The notes: generated by a model from the letters alone, not told the origin. 64,000 nucleotides of DNA from Pomphorhynchus laevis (GCA_012934845.2 WNNJ02000567.1:62001-126000); one strand, 5' to 3'. Shown: positions 22,511-36,019, numbered from the stretch's first letter. Numbers and translations: made by a program.

Positions 22511-23091
22511 CTAAATTTCAACTAATCGTTAATAATTAGCAGTAAATTATATAGCAAACAACGGTTTATTCACAATAGTAAATCAGAAGATCAAATTTCA
22601 AATTTAAATATAAGAAATATGCTTAGAAAACTGAACAACTAAAATTGATTATATAAATGTCTTTTATTAAAATAAATATTTTACAAAATAATTGATATGG
22701 TAATTCAGTTTTAATATTTTAAGAAAAATGTTTCTTAAATTATATGTAGTCTTTCTCAAATTAAATTATTACAAGTTTTCAATTTTCCAAATCAGTTCTG
22801 ACTACATAGATAGTATGACCTAAGTCCTATATCGTAATTGAAACATAATTAAAGGGTTATATACGCTATGGTGGGTAAATCCAATATTTGTCTCGGAAAA
22901 AAGCCTAGATTTAACAAAATAATTTTACGATAAAATAGTTAATTATTTAGTCAATGCGTATTTAGCATATAAATTTAAATATAAAACCCAAACATTGCGA
23001 AAAATGTCTTATAAACGCATGATTGTAGTGAAGCTTGTTTCATCACTGACATGAGCTTTTGTTTTTCTGGTAATCAATAATGTAAGATGAG

Positions 23092-23214
23092 ATATTGGCT
23101 ATCGCAATATTGGCTATCGCAATATTGGCTATCGCAATATTGGCTATCGCAATATTGGCTATCGCAATATTGGCTATCGCAATATTGGCTATCGCAATAT
23201 TGGCTATCGCAATA
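23092..23214 (+). repeat. 15-bp minisatellite, about 8 copies
   Basis: Perfect head-to-tail copies of ATATTGGCTATCGCA. A single diverged unit occurs at about 25828. No spacers, so not a CRISPR array. Confidence 0.95.
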
Positions 23215-23521
23215 TTTAAAAAATATATAAAGATTAAAAAAATATTAAAAAATATAAATTAAATTTCAAATAGTGAGCAAACATTCCTATTTAACCGACA
23301 TTATAACCGATTCTATTTATATTAAATTATTTTAATATTAAACAAAATGATAAATAAGAATAAAATAATAAAAAATTAAATAATAATAAATAGTTATAAA
23401 TAATTTAATAATTTTATTTAAGAGTTTCTATAACATATATAAAGTTAAAATTTGAAATTGAAATTTAAAATAAAAGTCAATTTTTATGAATTGACTAATA
23501 AATTATAAATTAATTATAATA

Positions 23522-25475
23522 GAAACTAGGTTACTATAAAAATAAAATCAAACAGAAAATAGTAAAATATATAAATCAACAAAATATTATTAAAAATAAA
23601 TATACACACTTAAGCAAAAAACATTTATTAATGGATTTATTTAGTTTTATTCATTTATTATTACGAATTTATTTAGTTTTCTAATTCTTAACCAAACCAA
23701 TATTAATGATAACGAAGGTGTATATCTAGATATGAACATTAAATTAACATTAACTAAAACTACTATTAATTTATATCGTAAAGATGACATATTTAAATTT
23801 ACAAGAAACATATTTTTGCATGAGCATTCATGCATACCATATAATATAAAATATAATACATTAAATAATGAAATTTTAAGAATTGCAACAATATGTAATG
23901 ATATTGGCTTTTTTCAAAATCATTTAAATAATTTAATAGATACATATTTTAAACTAGGTTACTATAGAAAATAACATAATAATGTTTAAAATAATAAAAA
24001 ATAAATCAATATTGGGTTTATTATAAAGCATCGATATATTTCAATATTCAAAGTTCTATTTCTTATTCTTAATAAAACTAATATTAATGATAAAGAAGGT
24101 ATATGTCTAGATATGAACATTAAATTAACATTTACTAAAACTACAATTAATTTATATCGTAAAGATGACATATTTAAATTTACAAGAAACATATTTTTGC
24201 ATGATCATTCATGCATACCATATAATATAAAATATAATACATTAAATAATGAAATTTTAAGAATTGCAACAATATATAATGATATTAGCTTTCTTTTTTT
24301 ATCACCATTTTTGGATAACAATATCCAAATGCATCATCGCTAGCCGAAATATTGCACAGTAAACCGCCTCCTTAAGAGTCATAACATTGTCATTAAAAAA
24401 CATGCGTCATATTTCAATTAGCCATTAAAACTACTTTTAATTTATATCGTAAAGATAGCATATCTAAATTTACAAGAAAAATATTTTCGCATGAGCATTC
24501 ATGCATACCATATAATATAAAATATAATACATTAAATAATGAAATTTTAAGAATTGCAACAATATGTAATGATATTGGCTTTTTTCAAAATCATTTAAAT
24601 AATTAAATGCATTATTCATTACTAAACAATAAAATTTGAAATCTTCAATTTTCATGTTTACTGAACTTTAGTTTTATTAAGAAAGCAAAAATTTAATGAA
24701 CAAAAACGATCAATGACTTGCACGTAACTAAAAATAATGTATGGTAAACGAGTAAAGATCGTTTATCATGTAATGTCAGGCACCTATGAACACGTTTATA
24801 AATTAGATAAACGTTCTCTAAAATGCCTTATAATTTAAAAATTATAATTTATAAGATATTATAATATATATTACAATTATATATTTATTAATCTAAATAA
24901 TTAATAAAAAATATTAATAATTTATTATAATTATAACTGTTTAAAAAATTGCTACAAGAAAATAGTCAGAAATTATATTCAAGAAAGCCTTATTCTTAAC
25001 AAAACCAATATTAATGATAAAGAAGGTGTATATCTAGATATGAACATTTAATTAACATTAACTAAAACTACTATTAATTTATATCGTAAAGATGACATAT
25101 TTAAATTTACAAGAAACATATTTTTGCATGAGCATTCATGCATACCATATAATATAAAATATAATACATTAAATAATGAAATTTTAAGAATTGCAACAAT
25201 ATGTAATGATATTGGCTTTCTTCAAAATCATTTAAATAATTTAATATATACCTATTTTAAACTGAGTTACTATAAAAATAACATCAAACAGAAAATAGTA
25301 AAATACATAAATACATAGATATGAACATTTTAATTTTAAATTTTAACTTGATATAAATTATATCAAATCTTATATTATATAAATCTGATATCAGTTTTCT
25401 TCAAAATCATTTAAATAATTTAATAGATACATATTTTAAACTAGGTTACTATAAAAATAACATCAAGCAGAAAAT
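23522..25475 (+). mobile_element. Cluster of RT tail-domain repeats, at least five copies
   Basis: Plus-strand copies at about 23690-23975, 24060-24300, 24415-24605, 24985-25320 and 25385-25475, plus a tail piece at 23522-23580. Full ones encode ILNKTNINDKEG, YLDMNIKLTLTKTTINLYRK, FLHEHSCIPYNIKYNTLNN, EILRIATICNDIGF and NNLIDTYFKLGYY in one frame. The copies are highly similar but break off at different places. I read them as fragments of the 3' part of one retroelement, amplified or repeatedly inserted inside one CLIC intron. A homologous minus-strand copy lies at 3543-3935. Whether the family is LINE-like or Penelope-like I cannot say. Confidence 0.55.
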
Positions 25476-26064
25476 CAGCACAATAATAAATATTGAATAA
25501 TAAATATTTAAAAATATTTATTGAAAATAAATATTGATAAATATTGAAAGGTGCAGCTATTATAAAAATTATTATGAACTGCATTTTATTTTAACATTAT
25601 TTTATTATATTACATTTAAATGAGTGGATCATATTTTATGATTTACTCATAAAAATGGTAAAATACGTTATACTAAATAATTTATTGTTTCATGAGGTAA
25701 GAAACTTTATCATTAATGATGACTAATAATTAATGAATAATTTAGTCGTTTCATTTTAAAACGTTGTCTTATCGATTTTGATTACGTAATATTTGATTAA
25801 ATATTTTATTAATATTAATAAATATAAATATTGGCTATCGTAAAGGTCATATGCTTTTATGTGATATCAAATGATATAATATTAAATTCATGTTTAATGT
25901 TTAATTTCATTTAAATTACATAAAAATGTAAAAACGTTTACGAATAATTATTACTGTTTGATATAAAATCAAGCAATGTTAACTAAATAAAATTTTAATA
26001 ACATGAAATTTTACTAATTTAGTAAATAAAATTTATAATTTAAATTTAAAAGTCAATTTTTATG

Positions 26065-26140
26065 AATTGATAATAGATAAATTCTATTATCAATTCATTT
26101 CTCCTCATGACCTCTAAGGAATAGAGGTCATGAGGAGAAA
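26065..26140. repeat. Two adjacent perfect hairpins
   Basis: 26065-26096 (arms GAATTGATAATAG) and 26098-26140 (18-bp arms around TTTCTCCTCATGACCTCT, 7-bp loop). The surroundings hold no gene. Confidence 0.8.
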
Positions 26141-26642
26141 CTGCTATAATTATAATATAATTAAAATATAATAAAATTATAATATATTAATAATTTATCA
26201 TTATTAATACATAGTAATTAATTTTATTAATAATATAATAAATTCTATTATTATAATAAAATTAATAATTTATAAATAATAAATATATTTAATGCTAAAT
26301 AAATTTAAAGTTAAATTCATGTTTAAAGTTATTCATGTTCATATATAATTATATTATTTAATTATCGTGCAATTAAATGTATTCTTTTATTAAAGTTGCC
26401 TAACAATTTTAAGAATAATAATTGAATGATAAAAAGCTTAATTAAAATAATAAGTTAATTGAAATTTTATTTTGTTTAAAATTTAATTTTTTATTAAATT
26501 TACTTTTAATTAAATTAAAATTTAAAATTAATTTAAAGTTTGATAACATTTAACAGACATTAAAAATTTAATTTCATTTTATTTCAGAGTATAACTTAAA
26601 TATAAAAATTAGATGTAGAAAATTTCCAATTAGGTTACACAC

Positions 26643-27023
26643 CATATACACATTAGCAATAATCTTTTCAGCAGCAATTGATGAGCATAATGAAGGGCCA
26701 CCAGGTAAGCCAAGAATTACACTTTCAATGTCCTTGCTATCAACGAGTAATTGCTCATTTATTCCGGTTTTATTGTTGGTTATATAACTTCCGTTAAGAT
26801 TATCGATTAAGGAGTGTGCTGGCCATCGCACGAGTAATGATGGAAATCTAGAAATTGACCACTTCTTTCGTATCTCCTCCGGTAATGGATTTCGGTAATC
26901 AACATCCTGTATGTTAAAATATATATCTTCAAATGTAGCTTTTATACTCAGTGCCATCATCCATTTCTGAGATATAATACACGATGTTCCTGGATTTTGA
27001 AGATTACTTGCTAATTCTGAGCG
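26643..27023 (-). CDS. CLIC-family (EXC-4-like) gene, exon 2
   Basis: 127 codons, phase 0 at both ends, from acceptor TTTTCACTAG (27024) to donor GTGTGTAA (26642). Encodes RSELASNLQNPGTSCIISQK then WMMALSIKATFEDIYFNIQD, RFPSLLVRWP, DSKDIESVILGLPGGPS and AEKIIANVYM. It aligns in order with the thioredoxin-like N-terminal domain of EXC-4-type CLICs: the FCQEFWMELYAL helix, a VxVxTVxVN strand, a PPxxI strand, then DxREIExRI. As in worm CLICs, the vertebrate redox cysteine site is not kept as CPFS; here the position reads TSCIIS. This exon supplies the domain that docks to membranes in the family. Confidence 0.85.
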
Positions 27024-27419
27024 CTAGTGAAAATGTTAAAATGACTTTAAAAATAAATTAAAGTATAAAGCTTAAAGTTAAGTTTGACACGACATAATGT
27101 CCTTTTGCAATAAAAGTCTATTACAAAAATCGCTTTTGCAATAGCAAATATTTTCAATAACACATATTCGATGCGTGCATAACAGTTTGTTGTGTTAGAA
27201 AGTTAGTATTTATGTAAACTATGTTTTTAACAAATCGATTTACAAAATATGCTTATCAAAAAATCATAATAGGTTTCCTAATAGCAGCAAATCACGCCAC
27301 AAAAGAACAATAGTTCGGAATTGTAATATCGCATCTGAGAAATTATCATATTATTTTCATCTACAATTGTATCCGTTATTGGAATAATGTTATTCTGTCA
27401 TTACATACACTGATGATTT

Positions 27420-28160
27420 TATAATACGGTTCGAAACTATATAGAACACTATTAATCCTCAATCAATTAGATGCACCTTTGATGTTGAGTCTTTGTGCAC
27501 TTCTATCCAAACAGATAATGGTATATAAGTAATCCGCCATTTACTAACTAGATGGGATAAAGAATGGGATTTCGTTGATCGAGTGTGTAATTTGTTTTGA
27601 GTAGTTTTGCAATCAAACACATTTAAATTTAATGGTAAGTTATTCAAACAGGATATTGGTATTGCAATGGGCAGCTCCGTAGCTCCTGCATATGCCAGAC
27701 TGTATGAAGTTTATGCTAAGAGCGTTTTCATTATCACACAGGAATTAAAATCTTCGCTTTGGCTAAGATACGTTGGCGATATCATCTTAAAATGGGATCA
27801 TTACGTTGAATCACTAAAAACATTTATCAATAAGCTGAATAGCCTATCGGAACTGAAATTTATCCCTTCTAACCAAATTTAAATAGGCATTAACTATTTG
27901 GATGTATAGATTTATAAAAATGAAACTGATACTAAGATGTTTAAGAAAATCGAAGGTGTTCTGTCTAAGGTTAATTCGAGTTCAGCCATTATTCTGGCGT
28001 GAAACGGCTACTAATTATGAATTAAATCATAAGAGCTATGAATGTGTGATCAACTGTAGAAATGTTCGAATCAGCACTTTGTGACCTAGTTAGGGAATTA
28101 TTTTCACTTGGCTATTCCATGAGACAGATCAATGCACAATTTCAAACCATTCATAAAATA
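27420..28160 (+). mobile_element. Penelope-like element reverse transcriptase fragment
   Basis: The plus-strand frame 27607-27882 reads NTFKFNGKLFKQDIGIAMGS then SVAPAYARLYE, WLRYVGDIILKWDHYVESL and FINKLNSLSELKFI. This is the Penelope RT palm: FNG..Y.Q..G.AMGSP.SP..A and the catalytic box RYVDDIF, here YVGDI with the first catalytic Asp lost. Upstream remnants start at about 27420. Downstream frames continue with YELNHKSYECV and FESALCDLVRELFSLGYSMR, which correspond to the part between RT and the GIY-YIG domain. Several stops and frame changes make it dead. A GIY-YIG domain of this class lies at 12.0 kb in another insertion. Confidence 0.7.
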
Positions 28161-28679
28161 AACCGATGTGATTCAGGGATAATAATCACGGAACAAACCT
28201 GCAGCGGCCCACAGTAACCGCGGAAAAGACCATCCCGGGTGGTTCAGCAAATGCACTTTCTTCAAATCATTTCATGCCCGACAAGCCGGGCCGTCTACTA
28301 CGTCAGTCGCCTCGTTCAGCGAAGCTGTGAAAAAGCCTTTTCTATCCGAAGAAGATATTCTAATGATTATAGATAAAAAATCAGGAAAATAGGATACAGC
28401 TAGATACGCTAATTACTAAATTGATCCAAGTTTAAGTCACCCTCATTCCCCATTAATACAAGTTTAAGTTTCGGTAAACGTACTTCCTTGACAAATCGGG
28501 GATTAATTTAATAAATTGGTCAATTAAGAATGAAGAAAAGGGATATGATGATAACTCACCTACCGGCAAGGGTGAGTAACTCCTTTATTAGGACTGGATG
28601 CGGGAAGGACAACCTTAGACCTTTAGTCCCAACAAGCGGGCAGCATGCTACACCAGGTAACACTAATGCAATGGTAACT

Positions 28680-29160
28680 AGCCTTGATCCTTTTTATCTA
28701 AACATTGTTCAGAGAAATTCGGAAGTGTTTCTGCCCTTAGTCTTTTAACTGGTCGAGATGAAGACGTTATAGTCCTTCAAGATACTAGATTTATCAGATA
28801 ACCCAGGACATTACTCGATTTATACCTAAGCACATTACCGCCGACTTTACTCCTTATATTATCTCACGTTACTCATCTTCATCTCAAGGTCTTATCACCT
28901 TAGTTAAGAGCCACTTAAAATCATCCCTTTTACTGAACTATTTTTGTCCACCCATGTATTGTTTAGCGATGACACTCTGTATAAACGGTAAACGCATCAG
29001 CATAGCCAATATCTATATTCTGAAATTGGAGATTCACAAGAAGTGTAACCGCTTGGATCAAATATTGGGTAGCGGATATGACATGTTACTTGGCGACTTC
29101 AACTACATAACTGGTTGTTGGATTAATGCAGCACTCATCAGAGCCAGGGAACAGCAATGA
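28680..29160 (+). mobile_element. LINE remnant, endonuclease (EEP) domain
   Basis: Plus-strand pieces read LCINGKRISIANIYI then RLDQILGSGYDMLLGDFNYI (about 28960-29110). The box LLGDFN following an IANIYxP-like strand is the middle of the exonuclease-endonuclease-phosphatase domain of LINEs. The remainder is broken and no RT was recognised attached to it. Confidence 0.55.
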
Positions 29161-30109
29161 AAGGAGATGACCATCGTTCTTCTTTTTCATTGCACAACAA
29201 CAATCTCTATCCTCGACATAATACTGCTTCAACCGAAATGACTGTTAAAGTCCTATGCATTGAGCAGTCGAGACAACAACTGTCCACTTCGCATGACCTA
29301 CTTTGTTGATGGTTAGGGGATATGTTGCTGATGAAGAGGTTCCACTTTAATCCAACCACAGTGGCTCTCTTCAAGGCAGCTATTCGACTCCATTGTTGTA
29401 GGAAATGTGAGTTTGACCCGATTTAATCCCTACCTCTCATCACAAGCTACCGCGATCCTTTTGACTATCTATAAAGGTCGCATATCCAATCACACTCCAA
29501 CAAAATTAGATTCCTAGCAAAAATGCTACACCTTCCCAATATATGTTCCTCAGACAGGCTTCCTCGAAAAGAATACGAGAGTTCTAGATATAGACTTCAG
29601 CTGACCCTTTCTTGCTTGGTTAATAAAAAATAAACAATTGGTTTATTTTTAATAAACCAATTTTATTTTTATTTTATTTTCGCGGCTTTCTGTCTAATTT
29701 GAAGCGTCTAAACTTTAATAGCTTTAATCGCGTAGTACGCCTTTATAGCTGATTTATCTCGTGTGGTTATTTGGGTCAACATGGTGCATATTTTAAGGCG
29801 ATGAGATTCAGTCGTTTTGGATAAGCCATGTTTAATATTTATCTGCTTAGATACAAGGAGGTCGCTCGTTAATTCTTCCATCTTGTCATTTATTGTTATT
29901 AGGTAGTTTAACTGTTGTATTTATTCGCAGAAACTTCAAAAGCAACAGATTGATCATTTTAGCCGCCGTTCTTGACAAGACACATCTGGTACACATCACC
30001 CAATTATTTTGTATTGACTATATTATCACGCCGTGCAATATGTTCCTATGGAATTATTTATTTCAAAATATATAGTTTGGTTGGTTCATGTGTTCTGACT
30101 ATATAACAA

Positions 30110-30376
30110 TTAAGAAAGAAATTGATACTTCTTACATCATGAAAAGTTGCTTCATTAAGATATTTAATCTCATGAGTGCCTGCTATTTTATAGCAGTGGC
30201 AATCCAAAGTTTACACGAGTCATTAAAATCATCAACGTGAATACGCAAGAGTCGAGAAAGGAATTGACATTTCTTACATCATGAAAAGTTACTTCATTAG
30301 GATATTTTACCTAATGAGTGACTGTTCACTTCATAGCAGTGGCAATCCAGAGTTTACACGGGTCATTAAAATCACT
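30110..30376. repeat. Direct duplication, about 142-bp unit
   Basis: Two diverged copies; both contain CTTACATCATGAAAAGTT and ATAGCAGTGGCAATCCA followed by AGTTTACACG. Origin unknown. Confidence 0.8.
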
Positions 30377-32289
30377 GATTAACGTGTCTACTTTTTCTAG
30401 TATTCGGTTGACAAGTATTTCCTTAATATAATCCTTGTGAATTTACCCTGGTATAATGTATATTCCTGCGACGGACATTCTTCTATATCCGCGGTATACT
30501 TCCATCAAACAAAGGATAAAAACTCGTCACAATAACCATGAGCAAATTTAAAACGCAAATGTTTTTGACTAATATTAGATAATTCAGCGATTGGTTTGTC
30601 ATTACTGGTAATACCGACAATTGTTTAAACAGGTCTAGTATATTAATTATTTCGCGACAATTGCTGAATGACTTGATTTTCTGCAGACAAATTATATCGG
30701 ATTTAAACATGTCTTTAACCATTTCTCGTAACGGTCGAGAGCTAACAGTATTTCATTGTGCAATTGTACATTCGAAGTTCATATAGGCTGTCCGTACCTT
30801 CTTCGAAGTATTTTTCATTACATCGATGTTAAGTCGGACAAGTCCGTAATTTGCCCTACCCTATTTCTCTTAACGCCCTCGTCAACAAGTAAAATGCTGG
30901 AGGTTAAGCCTGACATACTCAATCTGTAGGATTGCGCTCCTGACACTATCCTGATGGTTATCTTAGGTAGTATACTTATCTTGTTGACTCCTTTTTTAGT
31001 AAGTTGTGTTTATCTGACCACCCAGAAGGTATCTAAAGATAAGTCGGTTGGTGTCGTGTTGGCTGGTATAAACCTGTGGCCATTACTACTGAGAAACCTT
31101 TTGAAATTACTCTCCTATCTTTATTTGTCAAGTCCACTAATAGCCTAACCATTGATTTCATCGTTCTTAATACAATTTTGGTGACCTTCACTTTTAAATT
31201 TGAGTCTTTTGATATTGTGAGCTTTATAAAATAGATTTATTAAATAAAATAGATGTATCAATAAAATAGATTTATTTTTACGTAGCAAATTGTTGTGCCT
31301 TTTTGTTCGATCCCGCTATTTGTTTTTTGTAGGCAGATCCATTGGATACTCATAAATCCACTCGTTCTTAATTTTCGGGATGGTGTTGTACCATCAATTT
31401 TTCTCATATAAATATCATTGAAGACATTACCTTCCATTTCTACAGTAGCATATGTCCTCGACTCATCCGCCTGATGTCTCGTTTTGTTTATAACATCATG
31501 CTTGTGTTAATCGATCTGCTTGAATAGATGTAGATATAACTCTCTTTATCCTCTTATTATTGTCATTCGAGAGGTTGCTTTCCTCCATATACATCAAAAC
31601 ATTTACACCGAAAACTAATATTTTTGCCGTTTTGAAGATAGTGAAAATTAAAATATGAGATTATAACACAGAATCCCAGGAGAAAACGGATCACAAAAGG
31701 CGGTTACTACAAGCGGTTATTCTACCTCGCCAGCGACTTGTAAATTCCGCCTTTGCGTGTCATTTTTCGCCTCCAACGTTTTAATCATATTTACTCTAGT
31801 CTCTAAAAACTTAACTGGTCAAGTATAAAAAACCGTATTCTATTCAATATCCTTTGTGTCAATTTTCGACTCATTTCCTCAAACTCGTCTTCTTATCTGC
31901 ATCTTCCTTCACTTATCGAATCCTGCCTTACCTCCATAAATCTTCGTTAATGTGTCTCTCTTATTCTCAATGTTCCATCATTTTCATCAAAATGTGGCCG
32001 CTGTTCCCTTTTTATTGCCGAAACTTTTCTCTGGAAAAAACAACCTTCCGCCATCCTCTCAACCGACTTATTTCCATTCTTCAAACACAGTAACCACTCA
32101 TTTTTGTCCCTTAAAAATAGATTTCAGTTATTCACACTCTTTAAAACTATCCCAAACTTTCGTGCACATCAACATCAACCTATCGATGTTACTTTTGTAT
32201 TTTTGTTTTCATTTTTTGCAGTTGTAAAACTGTAAACTTGGATTTTTATTAGACTACATATTGTTCTATGGTTAGTAGCAGTATAAATT

Positions 32290-32770
32290 GACAGTAAATT
32301 GTCCGAAATCTACACAATCCTACCCCTACAACGCATCATCAACTCCGCCGTTCGAGTGCTCCTACGTCTCCGTCTATTCGACCACACATCCACATATCCT
32401 GCACAACTCTCCTGGCCCAACATCCACATCCGCATACAACTCCTCCTTCTCGTAACTTTTCGTATCATCGCTGTCGGGTCTCAATCGTTTTTCAACCACC
32501 CCTTCTTAGACAACACTCGCCTCACCTCTCTCTATCGATGCACTCCACGTTCCCAATTACTCTAACTCGGTCTCCGATCCTTCCTCGTCGCCGCCCCACT
32601 CGCCTGGAACCAGCTTCCTCTCGACGTCCGCCGCACTTCTTTCTTTATCACATTCAAATATCGATTCCGCACCCATCTTACCAACACATGATTTAGACTT
32701 TTGTTTGTTTCTTTGTGGCCATGTAAGCATGCGCCAACGCGCATTTGCCACTTAAAAATAAATCTTTTTT
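32290..32770 (+). mobile_element. CR1-like LINE, C-terminus and 3' end
   Basis: The plus-strand frame 32299-32565 reads LQRIINSAVRVLLRLRLFDH and a following frame about 32570-32690 reads LRSFLVAAPLAWNQLPLDVR. The R(L)RSF.VAAP..WN.LP..IR pattern is the usual C-terminus of CR1/Rex-type ORF2. The strand is pyrimidine-rich like the 18.6-22.1 kb LINE and supplies the part which that copy lacks, so the two are probably the same family. It ends near AAAATAAATC at about 32755. One frame change is seen. Confidence 0.75.
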
Positions 32771-33639
32771 AATTAAATTTCTAAAAAAATAATTTTCTAT
32801 TATTAAAATCATCCTTACCTTTATTAGAAGGGATAGAGATGGTTTGTCATAGTGATCATTACTTTCATTTAGATATGCCATTTCAACGGATAAAACACTT
32901 TCAAGTTGTCGTATTTTCTATAAAAATCGTTTACAACAATTATTTTAATTATTTAATTGTTCATTTAAAGTTGGAAAGCTATGAATTCAAAATTGTTGAT
33001 TGAATATGGTATAGACACTCGTTGTGTCGATACTAGTATCTACATCACGAGATGATGTCAATGGTGATTTTACTGGATATCATTAGTGTTGAAACTATTC
33101 AGCGTCAACACAATTTTGCATCATTTATTATTTAATAGAAAAAGATTAGATATCGGATAGGTACCTTTATTAAAAACTGTAATCAAAAGTTATCAAGATG
33201 TTTCCACTGCGAATAAACAACTCGTTCATCCGCTTTTCCAGTGCGAATGAATTAACTCGTTTATTCGCTTTTCTTGCTATAAGCGTAATTTTAAATTAGA
33301 TGAAATGATACTTGAAACTCGATACGTGACGGCAGCAAAATCACTTATCATGATTACTTATTAGTTTATTTATTAAGAGTAAATTAATTAATTTTTCATT
33401 ATTTAATAAATTTATTATCGCGAAGTTGAAAGCATCCATCTGAAGATGGATGATTTGAAGGTTCATTAAATTTGAAGTAATTAATTTTTCAATGTTCATT
33501 AATTTGAATTTGATTGCGTATTATAGCTCTCACATTTTTAAAAGCATTTATGGTTGATAAAAATTACAAAAAAAATAATTTCAGTCAGTTAAAAATATAT
33601 TTACTATTATATAAAATGCCCTTTTTAAAATCTTGTTTT

Positions 33640-33790
33640 TCAAAAGTGCCTCCTGATGACATCTAATTAGTCAGTTAGAGGTCATCAGGACCTCTAATTA
33701 GAGGTAATTAGTTTCTCCTGATGATCTCGAATCCTTATTCTGATATATTGTCTATTATTTATTAGTCAATTCGTAAAAATTAACTTATTA
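33640..33790. repeat. Foldback sequence with CCTGATGA ends
   Basis: Inverted CCTGATGACATCTAATTAG-type blocks (33648-33720), followed by TCTCCTGATGATCTCGAATC. A related block CTCCTGATGATATCTAATC is at 4009-4030. Likely a small non-autonomous element. Confidence 0.4.
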
Positions 33791-34227
33791 TTTTAAATTT
33801 CAATTTTAAATATTAACTTGATATAAATAATATAAAATCTTATAATAATTAATTATTTATAATTATTTATAATTTAATTATTTAAATTTTATTCAGCATT
33901 ATTCTCTAATTTATAAATAATATAAAAATTGTTGAGTCAGTTAGCGGATATGATTAATAAATTAACGTGCTAAACTCGCATTAATTTTAGATCGGCGACA
34001 AAATGTTATTAGATACAAAAAATGTAATTACGAGTAAATCATTCGTTCACATTTAAGATGTAACATTTACTTTACATGCGTGAGGTGATAGGTGGATAAA
34101 TAGCGTACAATAACACGTAAAATATAAGATTTAGTTAAACGTACCTATCTAAATGAAAATAATCTTACCAATGTATCTACAAAACTGTTTTAAACATTAT
34201 TATATAGAAATAAGTTCGATATATATA

Positions 34228-34437
34228 TCAAGTATTCAAGAATACTTGATATATCAAGAATTTATCACAGACTACAATATTCGGGATCGGTTCTAGATAC
34301 AGCGCCAGTGTACCTGAGTAACTGTCGTAAATTCTCTGGATGTTAAAAAGTGTGAATGAACCTGACGTCTTCGTTAATAATCGGTAAAAATATTTGAATA
34401 TGGAAAATGATAAAAAAAATAATGTTATCTTTTTCAA
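34228..34437 (-). pseudogene. Cytochrome P450-like fragment
   Basis: A minus-strand frame contains FTLFNIQRIYDSYSGTLALY then LEPIPNIVVCDKFLIYQVF. The pattern of a tyrosine/glycine step, then L-x-L-Y-L-x-P-x-P-x-I-V-V-x-D, then L-I-x-x-V-F matches the N-terminal beta-sheet region of CYP2-like P450s. No heme-binding Cys region is nearby, and the frame ends in an AT-rich tail. It could be a lone exon or a dead fragment inside the proposed CLIC intron. Weak evidence. Confidence 0.35.
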
Positions 34438-36019
34438 GTGGATACTTGAGTAAAAAACAAGAGTTAATTAAGTACAGACCTTTTTATACAATAAATGATC
34501 AATTATAAAAATACAATCACCTACATTTTGAACATGCAGATAACAGAATGGTAGAAATACCATTCTAACATTATAAAAATGTAACAAAAATTGGAAAATG
34601 TAAAATAAAAAATTGGATTACAAGCTACATTATATTTTCTACAAAATACAACCTCCGTTCGTCTGCTTATATTGCATAGAACAAATCGGTAAATAGAACA
34701 GCATAAATTCTAACGTAATTTAGAAAAGTAATACATGCATTCCAATAAATACTAGATTATCGCTACCAATCTTTGTGAACCGATGCTGTACCCAAATGTG
34801 CACCACTGTTAAGTAAGTCGAAAATCGCTACAATTGCATTCATACAGTTTGCAAGGCCATACTATCCTATTTCAATGAAAGAATTCCTGCACATCCTATA
34901 CGTTTACTGAGGAATAGCGTTTTGCAACTATACACAAGGGATGCGAGAAAATGCATAGGCTAGGAAATATATATATATCAATATAATATGAACCTATGTG
35001 AATCATTGCAATGCAATAAAGTTTGAATTTTAGTACAATGTAGATAAAAATCTTCATTTTTGAAAGCACGCCATTTATACACTCAGGTCAGAGAGAATAA
35101 AGTCACTACTACTAGTAGATATTAAAATGTAACACATGCCGAAGAGGACTGGATATAAAACAACTTAAGAGCTGCTAAGACACTTAAAATTACATAAATC
35201 CAGTCGGAATGCAAAAGATTACTATACGCTAAAGTACTAATTTTAACTATTGCAAAGTGCAATTCCAATTTTAAATTAAATTTTGCATGTATTTACTCTC
35301 TCTATCTCAATCTCGTTAACGTGTATGTTTGCAAACGTATTGTGAAATGTCGGATAAGCATTAGCGGGAACTTGCACTATCCCCATTGCAAATAACTATA
35401 AGGTTGAAAATTATAATGTATGTGGTATTTCTCTAAGTTACGTAATGGATTTGCTGATGAATTTGTATATTCTTAAGACGTTTAATGAAAAGAACTTGCG
35501 ATTGAAGCGTTTTAGCAAGCGGTTCTTCTAGAAATACGTTTAAAATGTGCTTTCCAGCTAATTTAAAGAATTAACAATAAACTACGTTGCTGGACTTATT
35601 TGAAGTGCTTAGCTCATTCTTATGGACCCAATACCCATAAGATTCGACGCCAAAAGTGGCATGGAATCGCAAAGGTAAATATATCGAGATTTTTGAAAAT
35701 GAACAATGAAATGTTTTAGTATTTAATGGTTTATATATCTAAGAAACATTCATTTCTATAAATTTTTATAAATTTACAGGAACAAAGAGAGTAAAAAGTT
35801 TTTATTACAAGCTGCTCACAATATTCCGATAGCTTCTATTATCATTTTCAGGAATTTAATAACGATTTTCATCTTTTATAATTCAAGTTTTTCATTTTTT
35901 GTAACAAAGAAAATGTCAAAAAATTGAAATTCTATTTTTATACAAATAACGAGAATAATGAAATACGCCAATCGTGTAATCAGCATTTGGAATACACGAT
36001 CTGAGGAAATTGCTTGTAC

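Larger units (their letters stand above)
22511..26642 (-). other. CLIC intron 2 (4.1 kb)
   Basis: Between donor ATG then GTGTGTAA at 26642 and the acceptor at 22511. It holds a 15-bp minisatellite and the RT tail-domain repeats; otherwise AT-rich. Confidence 0.75.
27024..36019 (-). other. Proposed CLIC intron 1 (9.0 kb)
   Basis: Depends on exon 1 at 36020-36079 being correct. Contains Penelope-like RT, LINE remnants and a P450-like fragment. The stretches between these elements (for example 29300-30100, 30400-32280, 32900-34200, 34450-36010) show no recognisable gene. Confidence 0.45.

Noticed and set aside
23092-23214. CRISPR array
   Set aside because: Perfect tandem units without spacers, in a eukaryotic intron.
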